Source: a virus
Strand: one strand, 5' to 3'
Virus record (IMG/VR): IMGVR_UViG_3300028840_006884
Coordinates: 1 to 31,920 of that record
Length of the DNA: 31,920 bases
In this document: positions 1 through 7,211 of the stretch, one piece after another
Numbering within the stretch: the stretch's first letter is position 1
Layout of the letters: each line of letters starts with the position of its first letter
Notes under the pieces: generated by a model
What the model was told of the DNA's origin: nothing
Seen by the model: the letters and a program-made list of their open reading frames with translations, nothing else
Database searches by the model: none
Made by a program: the position numbers and the translations under genes

Positions 1-184
1 CAATAGTTTACTCGCTATAGATATAAATATCATAAATGGGATGAAACAAATAAAGAATAAAGGCGTAACAAAGGAATGTCAAATATAGATTGTTTTTTAT
101 AAAAAGTTACAAATATTTTTATATTTGTAAAAATTATTTTTTACTTGAAATTATTATCCAATTCGATTTATTAATTAAATAATT
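1..184. other. Left flank, probably outside the phage
   Basis: AT-rich DNA with no convincing gene or RNA. It lies outside the candidate left inverted repeat at 185-197. It could be host DNA or phage sequence if the boundary is wrong. Confidence 0.4.
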
Positions 185-197
185 TGTCATTTTGTCA
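185..197 (+). repeat. Candidate left terminal inverted repeat (attL end)
   Basis: The sequence is TGTCATTTTGTCA, with two TGTCA units 8 bp apart. It matches the reverse complement of 31761-31773 at 12 of 13 positions and begins with TG, as expected of a Mu-type element. The bases outside (TAATT on the left, TAGTA on the right) match at only 3 of 5, so no clean 5-bp target duplication supports it. The boundary is inferred. Confidence 0.5.
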
Positions 198-471
198 TAT
201 TTAATAAATTGGGGGAGGAGATGGGGGGAAAGGGTTTGGTTTTGTAAAACTCTTTTCCCCCAACTATAAGAGGGCGGGTGGGCTTATCGCCGAAGCGAAG
301 TGCAGATATAGGGAAGCCGAATGTTGTCTCGCTTCTATTAGTGAACAATTCAATTAAATAGCGGGGCGTAGGTTTTGCAAAATAGAGTTCTATTTGCGAA
401 GCCAAAGCCCCCAGTCTTATCTTATAATTATTATTTCCTTGCGAGGCGTTGTTAGTGAGGCGCTCCCTTCC

Positions 472-636
472 TTAACCAGCCAAGTTTACATAACCGTTTA
501 TGTAACTTGTCCCACGCTGTTTAGAATGCTAAAGGTTCGGTTTTATAATGTTACAGGTTAAGTAAGAAGTCGTTGTTGCATAATGCTGCATTATGCGACA
601 ACGTATTGCGTGGGCAAGCTACTTGGCGGGTCGTTA
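472..636 (+). other. Nested inverted-repeat module (branched fold, attC-like or ncRNA)
   Basis: The paired segments are TAAC 473-476 with GTTA 633-636; GCCAAGT 479-485 with ACTTGGC 621-627; TTACATAA 486-493 with TTATGTAA 498-505; CTTG-t-CCCACGC 506-517 with GCGTGGGCAAG 608-618; and a near-perfect 33-nt palindrome at 571-603. Together they give an outer stem enclosing several hairpins. The TAAC/GTTA boundaries recall integron attC sites, but the module is long for one. A structured RNA is the alternative. The function is unknown. Confidence 0.45.
571..603. repeat. 33-nt palindrome
   Basis: Two 16-nt arms flank a single central base at 587. All positions pair, with one G-T pair (577/597). As RNA it would form a stem of about 15 bp. 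It sits inside the larger branched module. Confidence 0.7.
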
Positions 637-666
637 TAGATACTGCTCTTCGCGAGGCGAAATCTT

Positions 667-921
667 TTAATAATCATCCCAATTGCAAAGCATGCAGATA
701 TTCATTCCACAGCCTGCCATCTTGGAACTGCGACCATCGGGATATATATGTTCACAATTTTGCACCCTCGCTTTTCCGAGAAATTCATTCAATAATTTAA
801 TATTACCTTCTGTCTTCTTTACAAGAAAATACTTTCCATTAACCGAGATATTTATATTATCATTATTCCGATGCAGTATATTCTCATAAGCGGTTTTTAG
901 AACATTAGACTTTTCGTTCAT
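667..921 (-). CDS. Small Cys/His-rich hypothetical protein
   Basis: This 84-residue protein is not recognised. Its C-terminal third has a C-x-H pattern followed by CGMNICMLC, which could bind a metal such as zinc. The start codon lies three bases after the stop of the upstream gene, and AAAGAG precedes it, so it is probably translationally coupled. It is the last gene of the leftward operon, next to the non-coding phage end. No homology-based function can be given. Confidence 0.55.
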   Translation of the reverse strand: MNEKSNVLKTAYENILHRNNDNINISVNGKYFLVKKTEGNIKLLNEFLGKARVQNCEHIYPDGRSSKMAGCGMNICMLCNWDDY

Positions 922-923
922 TA

Positions 924-1127
924 TTATCTACTCTTTTTAGTATATCCTTTATTTTTATTATATGTAAGAATCATTTTGCTCATGCCATCATCCCGCCATC
1001 CTAGATATTCGAGCCAATCTTCTATAGTGTTATTATCACGATTGCAATTCGGCGGTTTTCGTTCATCGAAGAAATTTAAGCTGCGAAGCAATCGCTCACC
1101 TTCACATATTATTTGTTGTTTCATCAT
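924..1127 (-). CDS. Hypothetical small protein
   Basis: This 67-residue protein is hydrophilic and basic at its C-terminus, with no domain I recognise. It starts with two methionines; the second could be the start. It fits tightly between neighbours, with 3 bp to the gene upstream and 2 bp to the gene downstream. That spacing supports it as a real member of the leftward operon. It resembles the small accessory proteins common at phage ends. The function is unknown. Confidence 0.5.
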   Translation of the reverse strand: MMKQQIICEGERLLRSLNFFDERKPPNCNRDNNTIEDWLEYLGWRDDGMSKMILTYNKNKGYTKKSR

Positions 1128-1130
1128 TAT

Positions 1131-1382
1131 TTATGAATATTGTTTCTCTAAACCTTTAAAATATTTGACTATATCATATTTCTTCTTTTGCCAATTCTTT
1201 TGCATTCGCTGACAATTCTTAAGATGCGAAATATGTTTATTGCCATCGAATTCGTCATTACGATATACAGGTCCATTCTTATCTAGTTCTACAGGCAAAT
1301 ATGAACCTCTCCGCGAATATATTACTGCTATGTATGTTCCGCAATATTCGCAGGCATAACGTTTATAAGGTAGATAGAGCAT
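1131..1382 (-). CDS. Small protein with Cys pair, function unknown
   Basis: The start at 1382 was chosen because GAGGAG lies about 8 nt upstream. This gives 83 residues with a CEYCG motif near the N-terminus and a later H-x-x-x-C, a possible zinc site. The same frame stays open upstream to an ATG at 1568, which would give a 145-residue protein with a hydrophobic stretch, but without a ribosome binding site there. The longer form cannot be excluded. The gene overlaps none of its neighbours and is spaced like an operon member. Confidence 0.5.
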   Translation of the reverse strand: MLYLPYKRYACEYCGTYIAVIYSRRGSYLPVELDKNGPVYRNDEFDGNKHISHLKNCQRMQKNWQKKKYDIVKYFKGLEKQYS

Positions 1383-1582
1383 CGAGATTCTCCTCGTTAT
1401 TTTTTTTATGATTATTGTTAAAAAGATTTTGAATAATGCTAGAACGACTCGCCATGCGAGCCCATCGCAGCGCTTGGTTATGAATAGCTCATTCCACTTG
1501 ATTTGAATGCACCAGACCTTCTTTTTTAGATTATAGGCACTGTCTATATGTAGATAGATTTTATTCATAAAATTTTTATTAT

Positions 1583-1613
1583 GGATTCCCGCTTGAAACT
1601 GCGGGAATGACAA
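1583..1613. repeat. Interspersed repeat, family A
   Basis: The core is GGATTCCCGCTT followed by a short variable loop and TGCGGGAATGACA; CCCGC and GCGGG pair as a hairpin. This copy lies just downstream of gene F. Confidence 0.85.
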
Positions 1614-1620
1614 TTTATTC

Positions 1621-2364
1621 TTATCTCGGTTTAAAAAATGGGTCTGGCTCCCAATTATGAATGCAGTTCCATCCACCGCAATAGGTGATGACCGGCTGAA
1701 GTTGCTTATAAACTTTTCCGGATTTACTCACAAAAGAATTGTCCAATCTGTTTATTTCATCGATGCTTAAAGTTTGTCCGAGCATTTCATCACAAAAAGG
1801 TCGGGTGGTTGGTCTGCGTTGCCCGACGTATTCATAATAAAAGACTTGAGCTATATTTGCCTTTACATTTTTAGATTCTCTAGCGTAACCATTAATTTGC
1901 GTCCGTGCAATCGTGTTAGCGTAGAAATCGACTCCGCTTGTTTTAAGCGATTGCGCCAACTCATCCACACTCTGATTAGTGAATAATCCTTGTCTAACTT
2001 TTTTCTGGATTACTTCGATGGCTTTGTCTTCAAATTTGCCGAGTCGCGTCTCGTTGACTTTTTCTATATTTTTGATTTTGATTAAATCACGATTAACTTC
2101 TTCGCCAAGGTCCTTATATAAATCGTTCACTATATTTATGACCTTATCATATTGCCCGATAAATTCTTTATCGAAATTTTGCCATTCTGCTTTGAATAAA
2201 TTTTTTATTACTGTCGGATAATTCTGTTTGAACAATTCGGGGTCGCGTGAAAATGCCGATAGTAATTTATCCAGAAAAGTTTTATAGCTCGCTTTGAAGC
2301 TTAGCTGCTTCTGTATTTGAAGCATCGCTTTTTGAAATTTTCTTATAATATTGTTATCTGCCAT
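1621..2364 (-). CDS. Mu gpF-like minor head / head morphogenesis protein
   Basis: This 247-residue protein ends in the conserved Mu F / SPP1 gp7 domain. The region around residues 150-215 reads ARTQINGYARE, then a YEYVGQRRPTTRPFCDEM stretch, then CGGWNCIHNW near the C-terminus, with the Cys/His pattern of that family. The N-terminal half is helical and diverged. Proteins of this family are minor capsid components close to the portal. The gene is displaced: in Mu it lies between portal and G, but here it sits after MuB and the Cys-rich genes in the leftward early operon, 10 kb from the portal. No clear ribosome binding site precedes the ATG, and a family E repeat lies just upstream. Confidence 0.85.
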   Translation of the reverse strand: MADNNIIRKFQKAMLQIQKQLSFKASYKTFLDKLLSAFSRDPELFKQNYPTVIKNLFKAEWQNFDKEFIGQYDKVINIVNDLYKDLGEEVNRDLIKIKNIEKVNETRLGKFEDKAIEVIQKKVRQGLFTNQSVDELAQSLKTSGVDFYANTIARTQINGYARESKNVKANIAQVFYYEYVGQRRPTTRPFCDEMLGQTLSIDEINRLDNSFVSKSGKVYKQLQPVITYCGGWNCIHNWEPDPFFKPR

Positions 2365-2369
2365 AATTA

Positions 2370-2405
2370 TTAGCCGTTAGCCATTCGCCATTCGCCATTG
2401 GCAAA
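2370..2405. repeat. Interspersed repeat, family E
   Basis: Tandem GCCATT(A/C)GCC-type units lie between F and the zinc-ribbon gene. Similar arrays occur at 7214-7245 and 30368-30400. Confidence 0.75.
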
Positions 2406-2411
2406 AATTTA

Positions 2412-2603
2412 TTATTCTTTAGTTTGTGATATTTGAAATTCACGAGCATATTGCTCGGTGGTCTTAAATCTAAAGCCACATTGCAAGCAAACGACTGAGC
2501 GAATAGTTACTGTACGAAAATTTTCTGTACGAATAACTTTCAGCGGTTTATTCGCATCGTCGCTTTTCGTGAAATCTTTATTTTTGCATTTGGGACAAAG
2601 CAT
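2412..2603 (-). CDS. Small zinc-ribbon protein
   Basis: This 63-residue protein has CPKC near residue 3 and CLQCG near residue 39, a four-cysteine zinc ribbon. The stretch between and after the knuckles (VIRTENFRTVTIRSVVC, then RFKTTE) resembles the NrdR N-terminal ribbon. Mu carries a zinc-binding translational activator (Com) of its mom gene, but no mom-like gene is seen here. A DNA- or RNA-binding regulatory role is inferred only. Confidence 0.65.
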   Translation of the reverse strand: MLCPKCKNKDFTKSDDANKPLKVIRTENFRTVTIRSVVCLQCGFRFKTTEQYAREFQISQTKE

Positions 2604-2609
2604 ATAATC

Positions 2610-2641
2610 AATTATGAATTGTGAATTATGAATTACGAATT
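2610..2641. repeat. Interspersed repeat, family C
   Basis: Tandem AATTATGAATT / AATTACGAATT units. It supplies the stop codon (2633-2635) of the neighbouring 87-residue gene. Confidence 0.8.
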
Positions 2642-2896
2642 ATTTTCTTCTGGATTATCACGTTCTATTTTTATTCCGCAGAAGGGACAAAAGGAATGAA
2701 ATAATCTTAATTTACATTCTTTTTTTTGTCCCTCCAATTGAAAGGCAACATTTGAATAAGTTATTGTCTGTAATTTTTTACCAAAGATAAAACCCTTTTC
2801 TATAGAAGCAGATAATGCTTTCTTCTTATTCTTTTCATTAGCGTTGTAATTATCTAATAATTTTTTTTCAGTATTTGTTAAACATTCGCAGTTCAT
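2633..2896 (-). CDS. Small protein with C-terminal zinc knuckle
   Basis: This 87-residue protein starts after a very strong ribosome binding site, AAGGAGG, 5 nt before the ATG. Its middle is lysine-rich. CPFCG stands near residue 70, and CEC near the N-terminus could complete a metal site. The stop codon is provided by a family C repeat, so the tail may have been trimmed by repeat insertion. It follows the MuB-like gene by 11 bp and so is probably co-translated in the early operon. The function is unknown. Confidence 0.6.
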   Translation of the reverse strand: MNCECLTNTEKKLLDNYNANEKNKKKALSASIEKGFIFGKKLQTITYSNVAFQLEGQKKECKLRLFHSFCPFCGIKIERDNPEENNS

Positions 2897-2907
2897 ATTA
2901 CCTCCTT

Positions 2908-3846
2908 TTAAGCACTCATTTTTAGTTTTTGTGAATTTAATTTATTAATAGCTTTACGGACAGCATCGGCATGGGGATGCTCATCATCATTTATTGCATT
3001 GTGGACGGTGGACTTGCCGAGTCCCGTTTCCGCGGCGATTTCTTTTAATGAATATTCGCATGCTTCCTTAAGCTCTCTATTTGTCGGCTGAACGACTTCG
3101 TCATCTATTAATTTCTTACCGGCTTTCCTCGCTTCTTTCATTTTGGATTCAATATAAAAATCTATAGCCAATGGCGATTTTTGTAAGATGGCAATTCGCT
3201 CTCTGGCTTTTTGCGTGATAGATTCGCCGAATACACGCTTGATATACATCACTCTTTCTTTAAGCGTCATCCATCCGTTAGACTCATCGAGCTCGAGGCG
3301 TTGACTTCGCCAGTATGCTTCCTTTCTACTTTCGAGCTTAGCGGTTAATTCCTGATGACCAATTAATACAACGGAGAATAACGGCGATATACCTGCGAAC
3401 GACGACTCACGAATTTCTTTTAATGCTCGCAATGTATTAGCGTGTATGCGATGCGCTTCCTCAATTATTAGACATATTTTCATTTTATCCGTTACATGTC
3501 GGCGACCGATGATTTTTATTAATTGTCGGCTTCTTGCCTCTAAGTCACGGCGTGGCGGTTCATCGGATAAATCATATATCATGGCGTTCATTATTCCAGC
3601 GATGTTCAGCTTTTCTTTAAAATAATTTCTGACATAAACAAATATTATGTCATCCATTCCAGCGATGGATGAGTTGAATAAAATTGATTTGCCGGTGCCT
3701 ACAGCACCAGCGATACTTAGCATTTGGTTTTGTTCGATGGCATCGACAATATCTGCTTTGAAATTTTCGCAGGTCGGATTCCAGAACATTTTCATTTCGG
3801 ATAGTCCGAAGTGTTTTAATAAACTTTTTTGAATGGTTCTTCGCAT
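2908..3846 (-). CDS. MuB-like DNA transposition ATPase
   Basis: This 312-residue AAA ATPase has Walker A GAVGTGKS (47-54), Walker B ICLIIEEAH (124-132) and a sensor-like SVVLIGHQE (158-166). In Mu, MuB binds target DNA in an ATP-dependent way, delivers it to the MuA transpososome and enforces target immunity. The final 50 residues contain a helix-turn-helix (about 266-287, SLKEIAAETGLGKSTVHNAI), whereas Mu's own MuB has its HTH at the N-terminus. GAGGTAAC just before the ATG supports the start. It is encoded in the same leftward operon as the transposase, separated by Gam and small genes. Confidence 0.88.
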   Translation of the reverse strand: MRRTIQKSLLKHFGLSEMKMFWNPTCENFKADIVDAIEQNQMLSIAGAVGTGKSILFNSSIAGMDDIIFVYVRNYFKEKLNIAGIMNAMIYDLSDEPPRRDLEARSRQLIKIIGRRHVTDKMKICLIIEEAHRIHANTLRALKEIRESSFAGISPLFSVVLIGHQELTAKLESRKEAYWRSQRLELDESNGWMTLKERVMYIKRVFGESITQKARERIAILQKSPLAIDFYIESKMKEARKAGKKLIDDEVVQPTNRELKEACEYSLKEIAAETGLGKSTVHNAINDDEHPHADAVRKAINKLNSQKLKMSA

Positions 3847-3862
3847 GGTTACCTCGTTTAAT

Positions 3863-3897
3863 TGGCTATTTGCTTCTCGCTTTTCGCGGTTCGCTTT
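3863..3897. repeat. Interspersed repeat, family F
   Basis: Runs of TTCGCTTTTCGC-type units lie between MuB and the ASCH-like gene. Related runs occur at 7841-7870, 11175-11188, 22674-22706 and 30405-30442. Confidence 0.7.
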
Positions 3898-4276
3898 AAT
3901 ATAGATAATTAGTCCAGTGAATTAATTGTCCTTCGAAAAAGGTATATTCTCGCGAATCAAAGAAAAATTCGAAGAATGTATTTACATATTTAAAACCATC
4001 ATTCTTGCATAATGTATATAACATCGATGGCGATAATTCTTTCCCATCAATAGTTATCCATTGAAAGCCAGGAATATTTTCCGAACGATAAAGAATAATT
4101 TTTTGCACAGCGATACATTTTTTATCATCGGTAAATTTCTTCATAGATTTTGTTCTCGCGTCATTATAAAATTGGATGTCCAATCCAGGACGCCATCGTT
4201 CGCCAGCTCGGATAGTATGTATCTTTGTCCCGTCTATTATTGCTTTATTAAATTGTTTTTTAAAGGTTAAGATCAT
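3896..4276 (-). CDS. ASCH/PUA-like phage protein
   Basis: This 126-residue protein has an N-terminal pattern, FKKQFNKAIIDGTKIHTIR, that is characteristic of small ASCH-like (PUA fold) proteins often seen in phages. Next comes a G-x-D-I-Q-F strand and a C-terminal FEGQLIHWTNY. These folds bind RNA or modified nucleotides in characterised members. The role in phage growth is unknown. GAGG stands 6 nt before the ATG. It lies between MuB and Gam in the early operon. Confidence 0.6.
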   Translation of the reverse strand: MILTFKKQFNKAIIDGTKIHTIRAGERWRPGLDIQFYNDARTKSMKKFTDDKKCIAVQKIILYRSENIPGFQWITIDGKELSPSMLYTLCKNDGFKYVNTFFEFFFDSREYTFFEGQLIHWTNYLY

Positions 4277-4301
4277 TAGAACCTCATTAAAAGTTAAATA
4301 C

Positions 4302-4345
4302 CACCCCGTCCCCTCTCTTAAAAAGAGAGGGGAGTTGGGGCGGGT
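4302..4345. repeat. Interspersed repeat, family G (strong hairpin)
   Basis: The arms are CCCCTCTCTT at 4310-4319 and AAGAGAGGGG at 4323-4332, a perfect 10-bp stem with a 3-nt loop. Outer CCCC/GGGG pairs extend it. It sits between Gam and the ASCH-like gene. Other copies are at 16430-16452 and 19425-19447. It could modulate the transcript but has no typical T run. Confidence 0.85.
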
Positions 4346-4348
4346 CGA

Positions 4349-4882
4349 CTACGCGGCTCGTTCCACGTCTATTTTCTCCCAATCGATTTCATACATAAAT
4401 TTCTCGTCCTGGTCTACTTTCATTCCGATAGCAGCTAGCTGCTCATCGGATAAAACTTTTTGCGATACATCCGATAGAAGCTCATCCTTATTGACTTCTT
4501 CCTTCCGACGAACGTACTTACCATCGAATACTTTTTTGACTAATTCTAGAACAGTATTCCAATTGTACTTTCGGTTAAGTAAAGCAACCTTCGGTGTAGC
4601 GGTTCGGAAGCCGATAACTCCATGCGTTAGATTGCGCGTGCGTTTTTTGTCAAAATCTGCTTTGTGCAGCAGACAAAAAGTTTCGACTTCTTCGGATAGA
4701 ACTTTTACTTTAGCGCGTGCATCTTGCGTCTCTTCATTGAATCGTTCCTTGAGCTTTTGCATTTGCTCATTCATTTGAGCTTCTTTCTTAGCGATGAAGC
4801 TTTCGTTACATCCTATTTCAAATAGATGCTTATCCACCGCGTTGTAGTCGCTCAAAATTTGGACATCACTTTTTTTTGACAT
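4349..4882 (-). CDS. gam: Mu Gam-like host nuclease inhibitor
   Basis: This 177-residue protein is close to the length of Mu Gam (174). Residues about 25-60 form a charged helix of coiled-coil character (AKKEAQMNEQMQKLKERFNE), followed by ETFCLLHKADFDKKRTRNL and a GVIGFRTATPKV strand region, the Gam family signature. Gam binds double-stranded DNA ends like a bacterial Ku and blocks exonucleases during phage replication. GGAG precedes the ATG. It is encoded between the transposase and MuB genes, as expected for early replication functions. Confidence 0.9.
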   Translation of the reverse strand: MSKKSDVQILSDYNAVDKHLFEIGCNESFIAKKEAQMNEQMQKLKERFNEETQDARAKVKVLSEEVETFCLLHKADFDKKRTRNLTHGVIGFRTATPKVALLNRKYNWNTVLELVKKVFDGKYVRRKEEVNKDELLSDVSQKVLSDEQLAAIGMKVDQDEKFMYEIDWEKIDVERAA

Positions 4883-4909
4883 AAAATTTTCTCCATAATT
4901 AATAAAATA

Positions 4910-4940
4910 GATTCCCGCTTAAAGCATGCGGGAATGACAA
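4910..4940. repeat. Interspersed repeat, family A
   Basis: The GATTCCCGCTT...GCGGGAATGACAA hairpin lies between the 71-residue gene and Gam. Confidence 0.85.
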
Positions 4941-4944
4941 TTAG

Positions 4945-5160
4945 TTATACTACAGCGTATTGTTCATTAATCAATTCTTCTCTTAGTGCTTTGAGTTCGC
5001 TGTAGAATTTTACTCTAGCACCATAATCCTTACTACCGAATAATTCTTTTAACGTGTCGTAAGTTTCACGAGCATAATTGTCTATTGCTACGATATCGTT
5101 CTCTGCATTCGGAAATTTTTTCCTCGCTTCTTGTAACAATTCACACTCCCTTGTGTCCAT
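4945..5160 (-). CDS. Hypothetical early protein
   Basis: This 71-residue acidic helical protein has no domain I recognise. A good ribosome binding site, GGAGG, stands 6 nt before the ATG. It lies upstream of Gam and downstream of the winged-helix gene in the early operon and is probably a small accessory protein. The function is unknown. Confidence 0.6.
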   Translation of the reverse strand: MDTRECELLQEARKKFPNAENDIVAIDNYARETYDTLKELFGSKDYGARVKFYSELKALREELINEQYAVV

Positions 5161-5176
5161 GATTGCCTCCGGTTTT

Positions 5177-5210
5177 AATTATAAATTATGAATTATGAAT
5201 TATCAATTAT
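5177..5210. repeat. Interspersed repeat, family C
   Basis: Four near-copies of AATTATGA(A)TT fill the gap between two early genes. Confidence 0.75.
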
Positions 5211-5538
5211 AGTTATCGAATAATTTCAATTGCACATCGCTGAATATTTCAAATGCGGAATCTTTCATAATATGCCTTTCTTTTAGCATCGTCATAATCC
5301 GTTTGGAATAATGTTTAATAGTAGCTAATGCTTCGTCTTCATCCCTCGGTATGTAATAGCCCCTATCGGTGCTGCCTATCATATATATGCCTCGATATTT
5401 GCGATTGAAATCTCTAACGAAAGCAGCCAGCTGACGCTTGGATATATTAAGCGTTGTGATATGAGCCGATGTAACCGGATGCTCGTAACTTCCGAGTTTC
5501 AGTATTCGTTGAAATATTTTTCTTTCGATTTCGTTCAT
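5203..5538 (-). CDS. Winged-helix DNA-binding protein
   Basis: This 111-residue protein's first 75 residues read as a winged helix: an IFQRILKLG helix, a recognition region near TLNISKRQLAAFVRDFN, then a wing ending GYYIPRDEDEA. This is the layout of the N-terminal DNA-binding domain of WYL-type regulators, but no WYL domain follows. It lies directly downstream of the transposase gene. It could be the middle/late gene activator that a Mu-like phage needs (no Mor/C homologue is recognisable), but that is only inference. The start lacks a clear ribosome binding site. Confidence 0.6.
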   Translation of the reverse strand: MNEIERKIFQRILKLGSYEHPVTSAHITTLNISKRQLAAFVRDFNRKYRGIYMIGSTDRGYYIPRDEDEALATIKHYSKRIMTMLKERHIMKDSAFEIFSDVQLKLFDNYN

Positions 5539-5578
5539 AAACCAATGAATTGGTTATATAATTATATTTTATTTTAGT

Positions 5579-5598
5579 CCCACGACTAAAGTCGTGGG
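5579..5598. repeat. Perfect hairpin repeat, family I
   Basis: CCCACGACT and AGTCGTGGG are separated by two bases, a 9-bp perfect stem. I know similar sequences as interspersed repeats in other bacterial genomes. It stands between the transposase and winged-helix genes, next to a family A repeat. Confidence 0.8.
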
Positions 5599-5613
5599 TT
5601 AATATTATATTAT

Positions 5614-5643
5614 GGTTTCCCGCTTAAAACTGCGGGAATGACA
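5614..5643. repeat. Interspersed repeat, family A
   Basis: A variant copy (GGTTTCCCGCTT...TGCGGGAATGACA) just downstream of the transposase stop. Confidence 0.85.
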
Positions 5644-5653
5644 TCGAGTAATA

Positions 5654-7201
5654 TTAGCCGATGGCTACTTGCCTTTTTATTTCAAATAATACTGCATCAA
5701 TGTTAGCTTTATTCAGCCCACCTTCATCGTCGAGCATCTCATCGAATATATACGCATAGTCTTGATAGGTCTGAGCCCTTCCGAGCATTTGACCGATATA
5801 AACTTTAGCAGCATACTTCGAGCCGAATATATGTTCTTCTTTTTTCTTATTAAAAGGTGTTTTCGCTTTCACTGTTACTGCCTCCCGTTGTATATAATTA
5901 ATTTTATTTTCTTTTTCTTCTTGCTTGATTTCACGTTCGAGTTGTTGCCTGTAAGTAGCGGGCTGACGATGTTCGAAGTCGCCGAGCTCTACATAGCCCT
6001 TGGTGTGCTTTAGTATGAATGGCTTTCGGAATTCATCTATAAGCTCGCCGATATATTCACCCGATAAATTTTTATATATTCGTATTTTTTTATCCATCGC
6101 GAATGCCGGGCATTCGAATTTTTCATTATTGATTTGCACCGTTAAATCTTGGCGAACCTTACGCTCTATAACTACGAAAGCGACCTCTCTTAAATCGGTG
6201 GCAATTTCGCGTGGCTGATGACCAGCCAACGATGCTCTATAATAATGTAAGCGAGTACCTTGTTTAGTGGGATGCTGTGCCTCTAGCATCGCGACCATAA
6301 AATGATGGAGCTCCTCGTTATATTCGTTAAGCGTTATAGTATTACCCTCGCCGACCCGAAGGTATAGCGGTATTTCGAATTTTCGCCAGATATTTTTAAA
6401 CGCCGCTTCTTGCTTTTGGATTCCGTGATGCCCGTAAGGTTTAGATAATTCTATTTTTATGTCGAGTGCTTTCAGCATCTCTTTTACTGCTTTGGTTTTA
6501 GCGAAGGAGCCGTTATCGGTCTTGAGAATATCAGGAATATATTTAAAGGGATGAGCATCGTCTGGGCGATTATATACGAAGTTCAAGAAATCAATTCCGA
6601 CGATGGCAGACTCGCCAGTAGCGGCATAGGCGCGGGCTAGAGATATACGCGAATAGGCATCGGTGATGCCGACTACCCATGTACGTAATTTATGCTCATA
6701 TTCCTTATAGAATAAATTCTTGCCCGATGCTCTTAATAGGAATTCGCCATCGCTATCTATACCGGCGATTTGAAAATATTTTGAACGTGAAAAATCAAGC
6801 TGGTGTTGCTGATTAGAATATTGCGCTTCTACTCTAACGATAGGAGCTTTCTGTCTAAAGCCAAGTTTAACAAGATGACGATTAATCGTAGAAATATTTA
6901 AGTCGTTCACGGCGATGCCCTGTTCGTTTAAAAGTTTTAAGCATTGTTCGGTAGCTATTTCTCGCTCGCCAATACCAATTTTTATTGTTTTAATTTTTGT
7001 CTTAGCGATTTCTTTAACGATGCTTTCCGATATTTTGCATTCGCGTTTCACGTCTTTTTTCTTTCCGTATAATTTCCGAAGTCGTCTGTAAATGGTACCC
7101 TTGCTCACCTTCAGCAGCTTAACGTATCGTTGAATAATCGCTTCTCGCTCTCCCTTATTCGCACCCGCTAGCTCGGCATTGATGAGTTGGTAATCAAACA
7201 T
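5654..7201 (-). CDS. MuA-like DDE transposase
   Basis: The start at 7201 was chosen because GAGAGG lies 4 nt before it; a further upstream ATG comes from a family E repeat. The protein has 515 residues. An N-terminal HTH (about 20-45, QRYVKLLKVSKGTIYRRLRK) precedes an integrase-type catalytic core. The proposed catalytic residues are D136 (HQLDFSRS), D229 (LKTDNGSF) and E265 (GIQKQEAAF), with 35 residues between the last two. After the core comes the beta-barrel-like and basic, Lys/Glu-rich C-terminal region that in MuA contacts DNA and MuB. The enzyme nicks the phage ends and joins them to target DNA for integration and replicative transposition. It is shorter than Mu's MuA (663). GemA lies immediately upstream. 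Confidence 0.93.
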   Translation of the reverse strand: MFDYQLINAELAGANKGEREAIIQRYVKLLKVSKGTIYRRLRKLYGKKKDVKRECKISESIVKEIAKTKIKTIKIGIGEREIATEQCLKLLNEQGIAVNDLNISTINRHLVKLGFRQKAPIVRVEAQYSNQQHQLDFSRSKYFQIAGIDSDGEFLLRASGKNLFYKEYEHKLRTWVVGITDAYSRISLARAYAATGESAIVGIDFLNFVYNRPDDAHPFKYIPDILKTDNGSFAKTKAVKEMLKALDIKIELSKPYGHHGIQKQEAAFKNIWRKFEIPLYLRVGEGNTITLNEYNEELHHFMVAMLEAQHPTKQGTRLHYYRASLAGHQPREIATDLREVAFVVIERKVRQDLTVQINNEKFECPAFAMDKKIRIYKNLSGEYIGELIDEFRKPFILKHTKGYVELGDFEHRQPATYRQQLEREIKQEEKENKINYIQREAVTVKAKTPFNKKKEEHIFGSKYAAKVYIGQMLGRAQTYQDYAYIFDEMLDDEGGLNKANIDAVLFEIKRQVAIG

Positions 7202-7211
7202 AATCCTCTCA

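Larger units (their letters stand above)
198..666. other. Non-coding left-end region
   Basis: No gene is supported here. The reading frames that exist are low-complexity or are crossed by strong hairpins. The first 100 bases hold long G runs (near 210-230) facing a C run (near 255), which may form a stem. The second half contains the nested inverted-repeat module described separately. In Mu-like elements such terminal non-coding DNA would carry transposase binding sites, but I cannot define them. Confidence 0.5.

Noticed and set aside
187-405. Open frame on the minus strand at the left end
   Set aside because: Low-complexity sequence, no ribosome binding site, and it lies in structured non-coding DNA beside the candidate phage end.
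573-800. Open frame on the plus strand
   Set aside because: It starts inside the 33-nt palindrome and runs antisense into the small Cys/His gene.
4176-4778. 200-codon plus-strand frame opposite gam
   Set aside because: Ser-rich antisense shadow of the Gam and ASCH-like genes, crossing a family G hairpin.
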